Source: CAXQUZ01 sp942491145
Lineage (GTDB): Bacteria; Myxococcota_A; UBA796; UBA2385
Assembly (NCBI GenBank): GCA_942491145.1
Contig: CALOBC010000040.1
Coordinates: 1-64,000 of the forward strand
Direction: 5' to 3'
DNA length: 64,000 nucleotides
Shown here: positions 1 through 8,021 of the stretch, piece by piece
Layout: each line of letters starts with the position of its first letter
Position numbering within the stretch: the stretch's first letter is position 1
The notes under the pieces: generated by a model
The model's input: the letters and a program-made list of their open reading frames with translations, nothing else
Databases searched by the model: none
What the model was told of the DNA's origin: nothing
Translations under genes and position numbers: made by a program

Positions 1-738
1 GATGTCGGGGTCTTCGGTGTGCCGCAGCACGATGACCTTGGCCGACATGCCAAAGCCGTAGGCGCCGGTGGCGTCGGGGTCACAGCTCTTTTCGGGGTTC
101 CACGGACACACGCCGTGCCCGCCCCAGCGGTGCCGGGACTCGTGGACCAGCACGGTGCCCACGATGGTGTCGTCCTTGACGGGGCTGCTGATCCGCAGGG
201 TCTCGTCGTCGGCGTTGTAGGAGGCCCGGGAGCCATGCCGGTTCGCTGGGATGGTGCGCGTGATGACGCTTGCGGCAAAGTTGTAGAGCAGCCCGGCGGT
301 GTCGCGGGTGTCCGTGGCGTCGGAGACGGCCTCGAGCTCTTCGAGGAACTCCCGGGTGAGCTTGGGGCTGGCCCGAAGGTCCCCAAGGCTGCCCAGGTCC
401 ATCGTCAACAAGGCGCGGGCGTTCATCAAGATGAGGTCGTGGCGGGTGTTTCGGGCTTGGGGACTCCCCTCGACATGGCCGTACGCCGAGTCGAGCTGGT
501 CGGCCCGGACGAAGGCGTCGGCGTCCACGCCAAAGTCCTGGTGGACCGCGTCCACACAGGCTCGGGAGGGGTAGCTGGGCGTGTCGACGCCGGGGGTCGG
601 GCTGGCGCCGCGGTGGCGGGCGAAGCCACAGGTCGCCCGGGTGGACGTGTAGTGGTCGACATAGTCTGTTGCAGGTCCACAACCGGCCAGCCAGAGGGCG
701 GCGAACCGGCCGGGGCTGGGCTTGGCAGGATGGAGCAT
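1..738 (-). CDS. Partial lipoprotein with HExxH-like motif
   Basis: The reading frame is open from the left window edge to an ATG at 738, so the C-terminus is missing. The N-terminus has basic residues, a short hydrophobic stretch and a lipobox (L-A-G-C around residue 20), so export as a lipoprotein is likely. Near the truncated end the protein has HESRH followed by RWGGH, which resembles an HExxH zinc-protease site inside a Cys-containing region. It carries no other domain that I recognise. The gene runs divergently from the DUF418 gene. The metallopeptidase role is inferred from one motif, and the short hydrophobic stretch leaves the start codon uncertain. Confidence 0.6.
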   Translation of the reverse strand, partial: MLHPAKPSPGRFAALWLAGCGPATDYVDHYTSTRATCGFARHRGASPTPGVDTPSYPSRACVDAVHQDFGVDADAFVRADQLDSAYGHVEGSPQARNTRHDLILMNARALLTMDLGSLGDLRASPKLTREFLEELEAVSDATDTRDTAGLLYNFAASVITRTIPANRHGSRASYNADDETLRISSPVKDDTIVGTVLVHESRHRWGGHGVCPWNPEKSCDPDATGAYGFGMSAKVIVLRHTEDPDI

Positions 739-898
739 CGGCAGACCGGTGGGCTGGGGACCACCGAATCATCCCACTTGCGGCCGGTCCTGCGCCATGC
801 CACCCAGCCGCTCGCCCTGTGGGGCCACCCCGGCCTCGTGGTGTAGGTTGCACCTGCAACCGTGGCCCCCCACCCCGTCGCGCTGCCCGGAGCCCTGC

Positions 899-2173
899 GT
901 GCCTGCCCCCGCACCCACAGCGCCCCGCGTCCCCGTCCTGGGCGACCCCACACGGGTGTCCACCGGTCGGCTGGCGGGCTTCGATGTGGCCCGCGCGCTG
1001 GCGGTCTTTGGCATGGTGGTGGTCAATTTCCGGGGGCGCATGGCCAGCTACGATGGCCTGCTGGACATCAATGTCTGGCTCATGGACCGCATGGAGGGGC
1101 GTGCGGCAGCGCTCTTTGTCCTGCTTGCCGGGGTCGGGGTGTCGCTCCGGTCCCGAAAGGCCCGTCAGATCGGCGGTTCCACCCTCTTCGCCGAGCGCAA
1201 GGCCCTGGTGCGGCGGGCAGGGGTGCTGTTTGTGGTGGGCTTGCTGAACGTGCACATCTGGGACTGGGACATCCTGCACGTCTATGGGCCGTTTCTGGTC
1301 GTCGCTGCCATGCTGGTCGGCGCGTCCAAGAAGCGGCTGTGGGCGGCCACGGCGGCGGTCTTCCTCATCACCGTCGCGTTCCAAGTGGCCTTCCCCGAGC
1401 CGGTCGAGCCCCCGTACTGGACCCCCCAAGGGCTGCTGCACAGCATGGTGTTTAGCGGCAACTACCCGGCCCTGCCGTGGCTGGTCTTTCTGTTGGTGGG
1501 CATGTGGATGGGGCGCCTGGACCTCTACAGTGCGGCGGTGCGTGAGCGCTTGCTGTGGGTCTCAGGCGGCATCACCCTCGCCGCGGAGTTCTTGGCGTGG
1601 ACCCTGCGCACCATCGGTGAAGACTGGCCCCCGCTGTGGTTTCAGTGGGTCTCCACTTGGCCTCGGCCGTCGGGCCCGCTGTACGTCATCGCGGCGTGTG
1701 GTGCGGCGGTCTTTGTGGCGATGCTGTGTGTCATCGTCGCCGACAAGCGTGCCCGATCATCGGGGACGGTGGCGCTGACGGCGACCGGCCAGATGGCACT
1801 GAGCCTCTACTTTGCCCACGAGGTCGCGATCCTGATCCCGATGGAGCACACGTCTCTGTACGGCATGCCGGTGGAAGTGCCGATGCTCTACTCGCTGTCG
1901 TTCTGTGCGGCGGGCGTCGCCGGCGCAGTGTGGTGGCGCTCTCGTTGGCACCAAGGGCCCTTTGAGATGGTCTTGCGCCAAGTGAGCACCCGCTCAGCCC
2001 CCGCTTGGGGTGGGGGGCTTGTGGGGGCGGGCGACCGGGCCCAGCTGGAGGTCAGCAAAGACGACGCCGGACTGGGGGCTCTGGGTGGTGGCCCGGGGAG
2101 CGCCCGTGGGGTCGAAGACGCCGGAGCCCCGGCCGGAGCCCCCGCTGCCGTTGGCAAAGACGATGGCGGTTGA
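899..2173 (+). CDS. DUF418/YeiB-like polytopic membrane protein
   Basis: A multi-spanning inner-membrane protein of the DUF418 type, related to heparan-alpha-glucosaminide N-acetyltransferase-like acyltransferases. The N-terminal R-x-x-G-x-D-x-A-R-A pattern followed by AVFGMVVVNF is the family hallmark, and about ten hydrophobic segments follow. The GTG at 899 was chosen because the upstream part of the frame is low-quality sequence; GTG 956 is an alternative. The last 60 residues are Gly/Ala/Pro-rich and lie antisense to the nitrilase gene, so the conserved part probably ends near 1990. Substrate unknown. Confidence 0.75.
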   Translation: MPAPAPTAPRVPVLGDPTRVSTGRLAGFDVARALAVFGMVVVNFRGRMASYDGLLDINVWLMDRMEGRAAALFVLLAGVGVSLRSRKARQIGGSTLFAERKALVRRAGVLFVVGLLNVHIWDWDILHVYGPFLVVAAMLVGASKKRLWAATAAVFLITVAFQVAFPEPVEPPYWTPQGLLHSMVFSGNYPALPWLVFLLVGMWMGRLDLYSAAVRERLLWVSGGITLAAEFLAWTLRTIGEDWPPLWFQWVSTWPRPSGPLYVIAACGAAVFVAMLCVIVADKRARSSGTVALTATGQMALSLYFAHEVAILIPMEHTSLYGMPVEVPMLYSLSFCAAGVAGAVWWRSRWHQGPFEMVLRQVSTRSAPAWGGGLVGAGDRAQLEVSKDDAGLGALGGGPGSARGVEDAGAPAGAPAAVGKDDGG

Positions 2174-2815
2174 CCAGTCATGAGCCCATGCCGCGGGCCA
2201 TGACAGTGCGCCGGTCACCGTCCACTGGGCCGACACGGCGATGAGCACGGCGCCCAGGTCTTCGGTGAGCTCCCGGTGCAGGGCGGGGTTGCCGTAGAGG
2301 TCGGCACAGATGAGCATGCCCACCGGGCCGTGGGGGGTGGGAAAGGTGGTCACGGACGTGCCGGCTTGCATGAAGCCCCGCTCGGCGTCGAACAGCTCGA
2401 TCTTGTGGTGGATCGCGAGCAGCGTGCCGTCGGGCCCGAAGGCGAGCTGGCTGTTGCGGGGCAAGGTGGGCCCAGCGGTCTGAATGGCCATCACCAAGTA
2501 CAGATCGAGGCTGTCGGACAGGTCGGCGAAGCGACGCAGGACGCTGTCCTCGGGCGGCACGCTGCCCAGCGGTGGAATCGTGGCGGGAATGTCGAGGTCG
2601 AGGGCATACTCGGGGCTCACCACCAGCGTCGCACCCCCGTCGGCGGCGACCCGCACCCACCCTTCGAGGCGACACACGGCATCGGCCGGCTTGCAGGCGG
2701 TGGTGCCGGGGGGAGACGTGCCCACCTCATGCAGCGCGGCCACCCGAAGCGGGGCGAGGGGAGCGGCCCAAGCGGCGGCGGACAGCGCGGCGGTGATCGC
2801 GAGTGTGCTGAACAT
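1994..2815 (-). CDS. Secreted carbon-nitrogen hydrolase (nitrilase superfamily)
   Basis: A nitrilase-superfamily amidohydrolase. The catalytic Glu (SPEYAL), Lys (HHKIELF) and Cys (LICADLYG) are all present in the usual order. The N-terminus is a signal peptide (FSTLAITAALSAAAWA), so it acts in the periplasm or outside the cell. The ATG at 2815 was chosen over an upstream in-frame start because it overlaps the stop of the FGE-like gene as TGATG, which implies translational coupling. The 3' end overlaps the convergent DUF418 frame by 180 nt. Substrate cannot be told; an amide or nitrile is expected from the family. Confidence 0.85.
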   Translation of the reverse strand: MFSTLAITAALSAAAWAAPLAPLRVAALHEVGTSPPGTTACKPADAVCRLEGWVRVAADGGATLVVSPEYALDLDIPATIPPLGSVPPEDSVLRRFADLSDSLDLYLVMAIQTAGPTLPRNSQLAFGPDGTLLAIHHKIELFDAERGFMQAGTSVTTFPTPHGPVGMLICADLYGNPALHRELTEDLGAVLIAVSAQWTVTGALSWPAAWAHDWSTAIVFANGSGGSGRGSGVFDPTGAPRATTQSPQSGVVFADLQLGPVARPHKPPTPSGG

Positions 2816-3594
2816 CACGGCAAGCTCCGTACGCACCGGAACCCAGCCCAGCTCAGGCGCTGGGTGTCGGGGGCCATCAGGAAGGCGGACGAGCGGGCGT
2901 GCTCGGCGTTGTGGTACCAGGAGCCACCGCGGAGGATGCGACGGCCCTCGTCATCGGCACTGTCGGCCGTCCACTCCGCCACATTGCCGGCCATGTCGTA
3001 CAGCGCCCAGGGGCTCGGCTCGCGCAGAGAGACCGGGTGGGAAGACCCCGCGCTCAGCGACTTGGTCCAGCCGATGCGGTTGACGACCTCGTCATTGGTC
3101 ATGCACGAGGTGACCGGCCCCGCCCAGGTGGCGGTGGTGGTACCAGCGCGGGCGGCGACCTCCCACTCATCGGAGGTGGGCAAGCGGTGCCCCGGGCACT
3201 CGGCGAGGGTGTCGTGCGTGGGGGTGCACGCGAGGCCTTGGCCGGTGTCGGTGCACGTGTGGCAAGGGGCCAGCCCAGCGGCCACCGAGCGATGGGCGCA
3301 GAATGCGGTGGCCTCGGCATGGGTGACGCTGTTGACGGGGCACTTGGGGCAGTCCGGTCCCCAGGAGGGATCGGGAATGTCGAACTTCGCCTTGCGCCAC
3401 GCCCGCCGGGTGACCTCGGTGCTGTCCACGAACAAGGGATGGACGATGTTGACCTCCCGTCGGCCCGGGGCTTCTCGGCGACACAGCTCGTTCTTGGGGG
3501 CGCCGACGGTGTGGGGGCCGGCCGCGACAGTCTGTTCCACGCTCGGGGAGCTGGAGCAGGCGGACAGGGCAATGAACAGGGTGGTGGCGCGCAA
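2815..3594 (-). CDS. Formylglycine-generating-enzyme-like (SUMF1) lipoprotein
   Basis: A 259-residue protein of the FGE-sulfatase/SUMF1 fold. Hallmarks are LPTSDEWEVAARAG, YDMAGNVAEWT and RILRGGSW followed by the C-terminal GFRCVR. The N-terminus has a lipobox (L-S-A-C), so it is likely a membrane-anchored lipoprotein. The central region carries several extra cysteines. Many members are not true formylglycine enzymes but ergothioneine-type or binding proteins, so the reaction is unknown. It is coupled to the nitrilase gene downstream. Confidence 0.85.
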   Translation of the reverse strand: MRATTLFIALSACSSSPSVEQTVAAGPHTVGAPKNELCRREAPGRREVNIVHPLFVDSTEVTRRAWRKAKFDIPDPSWGPDCPKCPVNSVTHAEATAFCAHRSVAAGLAPCHTCTDTGQGLACTPTHDTLAECPGHRLPTSDEWEVAARAGTTTATWAGPVTSCMTNDEVVNRIGWTKSLSAGSSHPVSLREPSPWALYDMAGNVAEWTADSADDEGRRILRGGSWYHNAEHARSSAFLMAPDTQRLSWAGFRCVRSLP

Positions 3595-3826
3595 TGCGCA
3601 CGCTCCGAAGCGGGGGGCGAGGCAGGAGGGCAGGGTCTACCGCCGGCAGTCTGGCCCGGAAAGGGGTCGGCCGTGGTCCTTTTTCAGGCCGCCGAGATTC
3701 GAGGGTTGGAGGTGGTGAGAAAATTGACTGTTGCAGTGTTCTCGGGGTGAGTCAGTGCAGCGCTTGGCGGGCTCCGGCGAGACTTGGCCAGAGAGGGGGC
3801 TATCGGATGCTGTCCCTGGAGGTTCC

Positions 3827-4723
3827 ATGCGTGGGTCTGCGGCAGTGCTCGTGCTGGTGTGCTCGTGCGCGCCGGCCCACAGCGCCCCGGTTGGGCCGTC
3901 CCAAGCTCCGGCGGGGTTCTGGGACACCTGGGGCGACGGCCAGGGTGAGCTCACTGGCTACCAGCTGGCCCAGCCCCGCTACGGCGAGCTGCGGCAAGGC
4001 ACGGTGGTGCTGGTGGTGGTGACCGAGACCCTCGATTCCGACGAGCTGGTGAAGTCGGACCAGAACCAGGGCACCGCCGTGCTCAAGCTCAACGAAGCCC
4101 GAGACTTTCGCACCGGCTTGTACGACTACAACGGCATGCTGACGGCGTGGTTGCCCTTGGACGGCAGCGGCCCACGGGGACTGCCGGTGCGCGCCCGCTT
4201 CTCGCTGCAGGAGTGGTGCGGCCACGCCTTTGAGGACCTGCGGGTCTTGGGGGGCGGGACCTCGATGCGCAGCACGGTGGACAGCTACTTCCAGGGGGAG
4301 AGCGGCGCCCACACCCTGGACCTGGCGTCGGGCGCGCTCGTGGCCGACGTGATGCCGGTGCTGGTGAGAGATCTGACCGGTGAGCTGGTGGCGCCGGGGA
4401 CCTCGCGTTCCGTGGCGTGGGTGCCGGGCAGCCTGGAGCGTCGTTTGCTGCACCGTGCGCTGGCGGCGGTCCCAGCGACGTTGTCGAGAACGGCAGAGAC
4501 CACCCTGATGGACGGCACTCTGGGCCACATCACGTCGGTTGAGACCGCCGGCGGCACCTGGGCTTGGCATGTGGCGAGTGACTCGGCCCACAGCTTGGTG
4601 GGCTGGACCGGCCCCGACGGGGAGCGGGCGGTGCGCACCGGCACCGTGCGGCGGGCGTACTGGCAGGACCACGGCGAAGGGGCCGAGGTGCTGCGCAAGG
4701 ACCTGGGCATCCCGGTGCAGTGA
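3827..4723 (+). CDS. Conserved hypothetical lipoprotein
   Basis: About 298 residues. The ATG at 3827 follows a GGAGG-like ribosome site and opens a signal peptide with a Cys-rich hydrophobic core (VLVLVCSC). The mature part begins with an FWDTWGDGQGELTGY segment and continues as mixed alpha/beta sequence with no catalytic motif that I recognise. The residue pattern resembles a conserved family of secreted hypothetical proteins, but I cannot name it. The gene ends 6 nt before the convergent DUF59 stop, so no terminator fits between them. Confidence 0.7.
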   Translation: MRGSAAVLVLVCSCAPAHSAPVGPSQAPAGFWDTWGDGQGELTGYQLAQPRYGELRQGTVVLVVVTETLDSDELVKSDQNQGTAVLKLNEARDFRTGLYDYNGMLTAWLPLDGSGPRGLPVRARFSLQEWCGHAFEDLRVLGGGTSMRSTVDSYFQGESGAHTLDLASGALVADVMPVLVRDLTGELVAPGTSRSVAWVPGSLERRLLHRALAAVPATLSRTAETTLMDGTLGHITSVETAGGTWAWHVASDSAHSLVGWTGPDGERAVRTGTVRRAYWQDHGEGAEVLRKDLGIPVQ

Positions 4724-4729
4724 GGGCCG

Positions 4730-5092
4730 TCACTCGTCGAGTGCCGCACGACCGGCATCCGAGATGTGGGCGGGCTCCCAGGGGGGATCGAAGGTCCAGT
4801 GGACGTGGGGATCGAGCCCCTGACAGACCATGACCTCCTCCACCTCGGCCAAGATCTGGGCCGCCATCGGGCACCCCTGGGTGGTGAGGGTCATGCTCAC
4901 GACCGCGCGCCGGCCCTCGAGCGACACCGACCGGATGAGGCCGAGGTTGACGATGTCCAGGCCCACCTCGGGGTCGATGACCGACTGGAGATCCCGCAAC
5001 AGCAGCCCGGAGCGGCCGGGCGCCTCGTGGATCGCAGGGCAGGGCCCCTCGGGTGGCAAAAAGAAGTTTCGGATATGGTCGAGAACATTCAT
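4730..5092 (-). CDS. MIP18/DUF59 family Fe-S assembly-related protein
   Basis: A 120-residue protein with the DUF59 core DPEVGLDIVNLGLI and a C-terminal TTQGCPMA motif carrying the conserved Cys. Family members (SufT, PaaD and MIP18 relatives) help iron-sulfur or metal-centre maturation. The start overlaps the stop of the membrane-protein gene as ATGA. It is third in an operon with the DUF1858/DUF2249 protein, a grouping often seen near nitrogen-oxide respiration genes, so I infer a role in repair or assembly of Fe-S or haem enzymes under NO stress. Confidence 0.85.
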   Translation of the reverse strand: MNVLDHIRNFFLPPEGPCPAIHEAPGRSGLLLRDLQSVIDPEVGLDIVNLGLIRSVSLEGRRAVVSMTLTTQGCPMAAQILAEVEEVMVCQGLDPHVHWTFDPPWEPAHISDAGRAALDE

Positions 5093-6321
5093 TGTTGCTC
5101 CATTCCGGGAAAGGCGGACAGGCGGTTGCGGGCACGGATGGCCCGGCCCAAGCTGGTGACCAGCACCACCCCGTGGGACAGGGTGCCGACGAGGGCGAGC
5201 AGTGCCCCGACCCGGGCCAGCACGGGCAGGCTGGTGGTGAGTCCGGCCACGACGAGGGCGCCCCCGACCACCGAGAGCAGACCGGCGGCCGCCGCAGCCC
5301 GAAGGGGCACGAGGTGGGCGACGGCAGGGGCCTTGGTGAGCTGATCGGCGAGGTGGTGGCTCCAGACGAGGAACGGGGCGATGCGCAGGCCGACGCCGCG
5401 CAGAACCGGCAGCGCAAACAAGGCGATGGCGAGGGCGACGAGGGCTGGGCTGGCGACATGGTTGATGAGCAGACCCAAGACGAGCAGCCCCGACAAGCCG
5501 GCAGCGGCGACACCCAGTCCGGTGGGACCGTTGCGGGCGAGGCGCTTGTGGAGCGACCAGAGCAGGCTGCTGACCAGCACCGTGGCACCGACGAACCACA
5601 GGGTGGGCAGGCCGGTCGCGATGCCGCCGAACCAGGCGACAGCGGCCACCCACAGCAGCACCGGACGGGGGTGGGGTGACACCGCAAACATCGGCAACAG
5701 GACGCTGCCGAGGCCCCCGATCCAGCCCCCGATCCAGCCGAGCACCAGCACCGAGGCGTGCCAGCCGATGCCGTTGACCGGGTTGGGCAAGAGGGCGTGG
5801 CCGAGGCGACCGGAGAGCAAGGCGCCCCCGAGGCCCAGGCCGACCCACAAGCAGGCCTCGGCCGCCACCAGCCACGCACGCACCGCCGGTCGGCCGGATG
5901 CCCGGGCCAGTGCCCAGACCACCGTGACACTGCGCAGGAGCAGGGCCGAGATGGTCAGGGTGGCGCCGGCGGCGGCCAACATCCCGGGCGCTGGTGCCCC
6001 CATGCCGGCGCACAGCAGGGCGATGCCGAGGATGAGGACGCCGTTGATGCCCTTGGCCAGGCGGACCCAGTGCCGGGGAGGCGGGGCGGCGGTCACCACG
6101 GGCACCAGCTGCCACCCGAACCCCACAATGCTGAGCGCGAGGGTGCCGAGGGTCAGCAAGTGCACGGCCACCAACAGCCGGGGGTTCGCATACCAACCGG
6201 GGGACAAAGTCCCGGCGGTGGCGGCGAGGGCCCAGGCCAGGGACTCGGCGACCACCGCGACGGCAGCAGGGATCGCGACGAGGCGCCCAGGCAGCAGCGC
6301 AGAAGCGTCAGGGTGTCGCAT
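5089..6321 (-). CDS. Polytopic membrane protein, COX1/NnrS-like
   Basis: About 410 residues with around twelve hydrophobic helices. Conserved-looking histidines sit inside helices: HLLTLGTLALSIVGFGWQLVP and GWHASVLVLGWIGG. The pattern recalls haem-copper-oxidase subunit I-like and NnrS-like proteins encoded near denitrification genes. The ATG at 6321 gives a 14-nt overlap with the DUF2249 gene; longer starts lie inside that gene. Metal or haem binding is an inference from the histidine placement only. Confidence 0.7.
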   Translation of the reverse strand: MRHPDASALLPGRLVAIPAAVAVVAESLAWALAATAGTLSPGWYANPRLLVAVHLLTLGTLALSIVGFGWQLVPVVTAAPPPRHWVRLAKGINGVLILGIALLCAGMGAPAPGMLAAAGATLTISALLLRSVTVVWALARASGRPAVRAWLVAAEACLWVGLGLGGALLSGRLGHALLPNPVNGIGWHASVLVLGWIGGWIGGLGSVLLPMFAVSPHPRPVLLWVAAVAWFGGIATGLPTLWFVGATVLVSSLLWSLHKRLARNGPTGLGVAAAGLSGLLVLGLLINHVASPALVALAIALFALPVLRGVGLRIAPFLVWSHHLADQLTKAPAVAHLVPLRAAAAAGLLSVVGGALVVAGLTTSLPVLARVGALLALVGTLSHGVVLVTSLGRAIRARNRLSAFPGMEQQ

Positions 6322-7090
6322 CTTCGGCGCCCGAAGCTTCGATGACAATGATGTGGTCATCACGATCTTGGGAGACTGTCCACTTCAAATCCCGCGCGGT
6401 CAAGCGAGGATAGAGCAGGGCGGGTTCCCGGTGGTGGCGCACCCGCAGCGGCAGGTGGCCGGCGTCCAGCGCCGCGAGCACGGACCGCAGCGGCTGGGGG
6501 GGCTCGAGTCCGCGCACATCCAGCTCAGGCACCCCGTTGACGTCGTGCAGGCGCAGCGTCGGGGCAAGGGCCGAGCCGACGTCGAGGGTGGCATCCGGCC
6601 GGTGGAAGAAGGACGTCTGGCATGTGGGGCCGTCCCAGCACGTGTGGCTCTCCCAGCCGCGCTTGGCGAGCAGGGTGCGCAGCGGTGCCGGCTCGAACGG
6701 GGTCAAGGTCTGGAGCACGTCGCCCGCCGACAATGTGCGCAGCGACGCCATGATGATGGACAATGGCTCCTCGCCACGGCTCAGCGAGTCCTGCAGATCG
6801 AGCACGGTGAGGGGGGCGCCGGCCAGCCACGGGGGAGCGGGCTCGTTGGTGGGCGCGACCGGTGCCAGCGCGTCGGTGGGGGCCATCTTCAGGTTCATCA
6901 CGTCGAGCAGGGCCTGAGGCGACACACCGGCGACCCGGGCGGCGTCCCGAACGGTCACCAGCCGCGGCATGATGCGGCCGAGCACTGGATGCTGCAGCTT
7001 CTTGAAGGCGGGATGGAACGCCGGGAGCAGCTCGCGGAGCTCGGGCCGTGCGACCAGGGCGGTGGAGATGCGGGTGTCGAGGGTGAACAT
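6308..7090 (-). CDS. DUF1858/DUF2249 protein
   Basis: About 260 residues. Residues 1-65 match the DUF1858 pattern (helical, with HPAFKKL and VSPQALLDVMN). Two DUF2249-like modules follow, VLDLQDSLSRGEEP near 105 and ELDVRGLEPPQPL near 190. Such proteins cluster with NO and nitrite reductase genes and are thought to handle redox or Fe-S chemistry. The ATG at 7090 follows GGAG at a good distance; a GTG six bases upstream is the alternative. An ATGGAY-N6-RTCYAT dyad lies 31 bp upstream. Confidence 0.85.
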   Translation of the reverse strand: MFTLDTRISTALVARPELRELLPAFHPAFKKLQHPVLGRIMPRLVTVRDAARVAGVSPQALLDVMNLKMAPTDALAPVAPTNEPAPPWLAGAPLTVLDLQDSLSRGEEPLSIIMASLRTLSAGDVLQTLTPFEPAPLRTLLAKRGWESHTCWDGPTCQTSFFHRPDATLDVGSALAPTLRLHDVNGVPELDVRGLEPPQPLRSVLAALDAGHLPLRVRHHREPALLYPRLTARDLKWTVSQDRDDHIIVIEASGAEDATP

Positions 7091-7120
7091 GGGCACTCCG
7101 GTGGCGCAGGCCTCAAGTCA

Positions 7121-7138
7121 ATGGATATACTTGTCTAT
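7121..7138. promoter_or_regulatory. Putative NO-regulon operator, site 1
   Basis: The sequence ATGGATATACTTGTCTAT is an imperfect dyad. It matches 16 of 18 bases of the dyad before norC. A perfect TATAAT at 7136-7141 overlaps its plus-strand end, placing the operator across the -10 region of a promoter that fires towards the gene at 7216. It also lies 31 bp before the DUF1858 start on the other strand. The position favours a repressor. The proposed binder is the Rrf2 protein encoded at 24708 (inference). Confidence 0.6.
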
Positions 7139-7215
7139 AATGTGAAGCCCCGGGCCTGTCCCGTCGGGAGTGAGGCTTCTATCGGGCCCTGCGCGAGGCG
7201 CAGAAGGGGAATGCT

Positions 7216-7926
7216 GTGCACCTGAAGATCGACCACATGGGCATGAGCGGGCTGCGACTGACGCTGGACGATGCCGTGCTGTGTGTGGACCCTCCCGGCA
7301 GGGGACCAGAGCCGGCCATCGTGAGTTGGACCGAAGCCGAGCGGGTCTCCGGGGTGGGGGACCGTGCCCTCGCCGCCCTGCCCGCTGTGCTGAAGTGGCT
7401 GGAGCGGCCGGGTGTCGCGCTGTCCTTGGTGGGGCCCGTGGCGGTGGGGCCGTGGCAGGTCGCGGCCTTGCCCTACACCCCGATCCCCTACGCCGTGCCG
7501 GCTGAGGCGGTGCGCAAGACGCTCATTGGGCTGCGCCGTCCGGGCTTCGCGGTCCGCCGGCTGGCCCACACCCTGCGCCGCCCGAAGGCGCCCCCAGTGG
7601 CGCTGCGGCTGGACTGTGGTGGCGTGCGGGTCGCCCTGTGCCAGCAAGCGCTCCACCGGTTCGTGGGGGAGGCTGACCTGGACCGGCTGCTGCGGTTCTT
7701 CGCGGGCTCGACCGTGGCGGTGGCGAGCCCAGACTATGAAGACGAGGTGGCGTGCGGTCGGTTGTTGGCCCGCCTGGACGCCCCCCAACGGGTGCTCGTC
7801 GACAGCATTGGACCGGTGCGCCGCATGCTGGGCCTGCCGACACGCCCGCTGTCGGCGTCGGTCACCGGTACCCCGCCGGGCACATTGCTGGTGGAGGACG
7901 GCGAGACGGTGCAGATCGAGCTCTGA
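7216..7926 (+). CDS. Unrecognised protein, possibly degenerate metallo-beta-lactamase fold
   Basis: A 236-residue soluble protein. The start is GTG at 7216, six bases after AGGGG. The N-terminus (KIDHMGMSGLRL then AVLCVDPP) recalls the first strands of UlaG-like metallo-beta-lactamase proteins, but the HxHxDH zinc signature is absent, so it would be a non-catalytic relative if related at all. The gene has its own promoter with TATAAT at 7136-7141, overlapped by the dyad shared with norC. That context suggests a role in nitrogen-oxide metabolism. Function unknown. Confidence 0.65.
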   Translation: MHLKIDHMGMSGLRLTLDDAVLCVDPPGRGPEPAIVSWTEAERVSGVGDRALAALPAVLKWLERPGVALSLVGPVAVGPWQVAALPYTPIPYAVPAEAVRKTLIGLRRPGFAVRRLAHTLRRPKAPPVALRLDCGGVRVALCQQALHRFVGEADLDRLLRFFAGSTVAVASPDYEDEVACGRLLARLDAPQRVLVDSIGPVRRMLGLPTRPLSASVTGTPPGTLLVEDGETVQIEL

Positions 7927-8021
7927 GGTCGCCGGAGCGAAGTGTCGTGCACGTCGGGGGCTTGGGGGTTCGCGTCGCCCGCGGGTGCGCTATCCTGCCG
8001 CCTCCCCCTGCTGAGGTTTTC

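Noticed and set aside
80..1441. Long minus-strand frame
   Set aside because: Its protein is Arg/Pro/His-rich with no domain; it shadows the lipoprotein and DUF418 genes in a GC-rich sequence.
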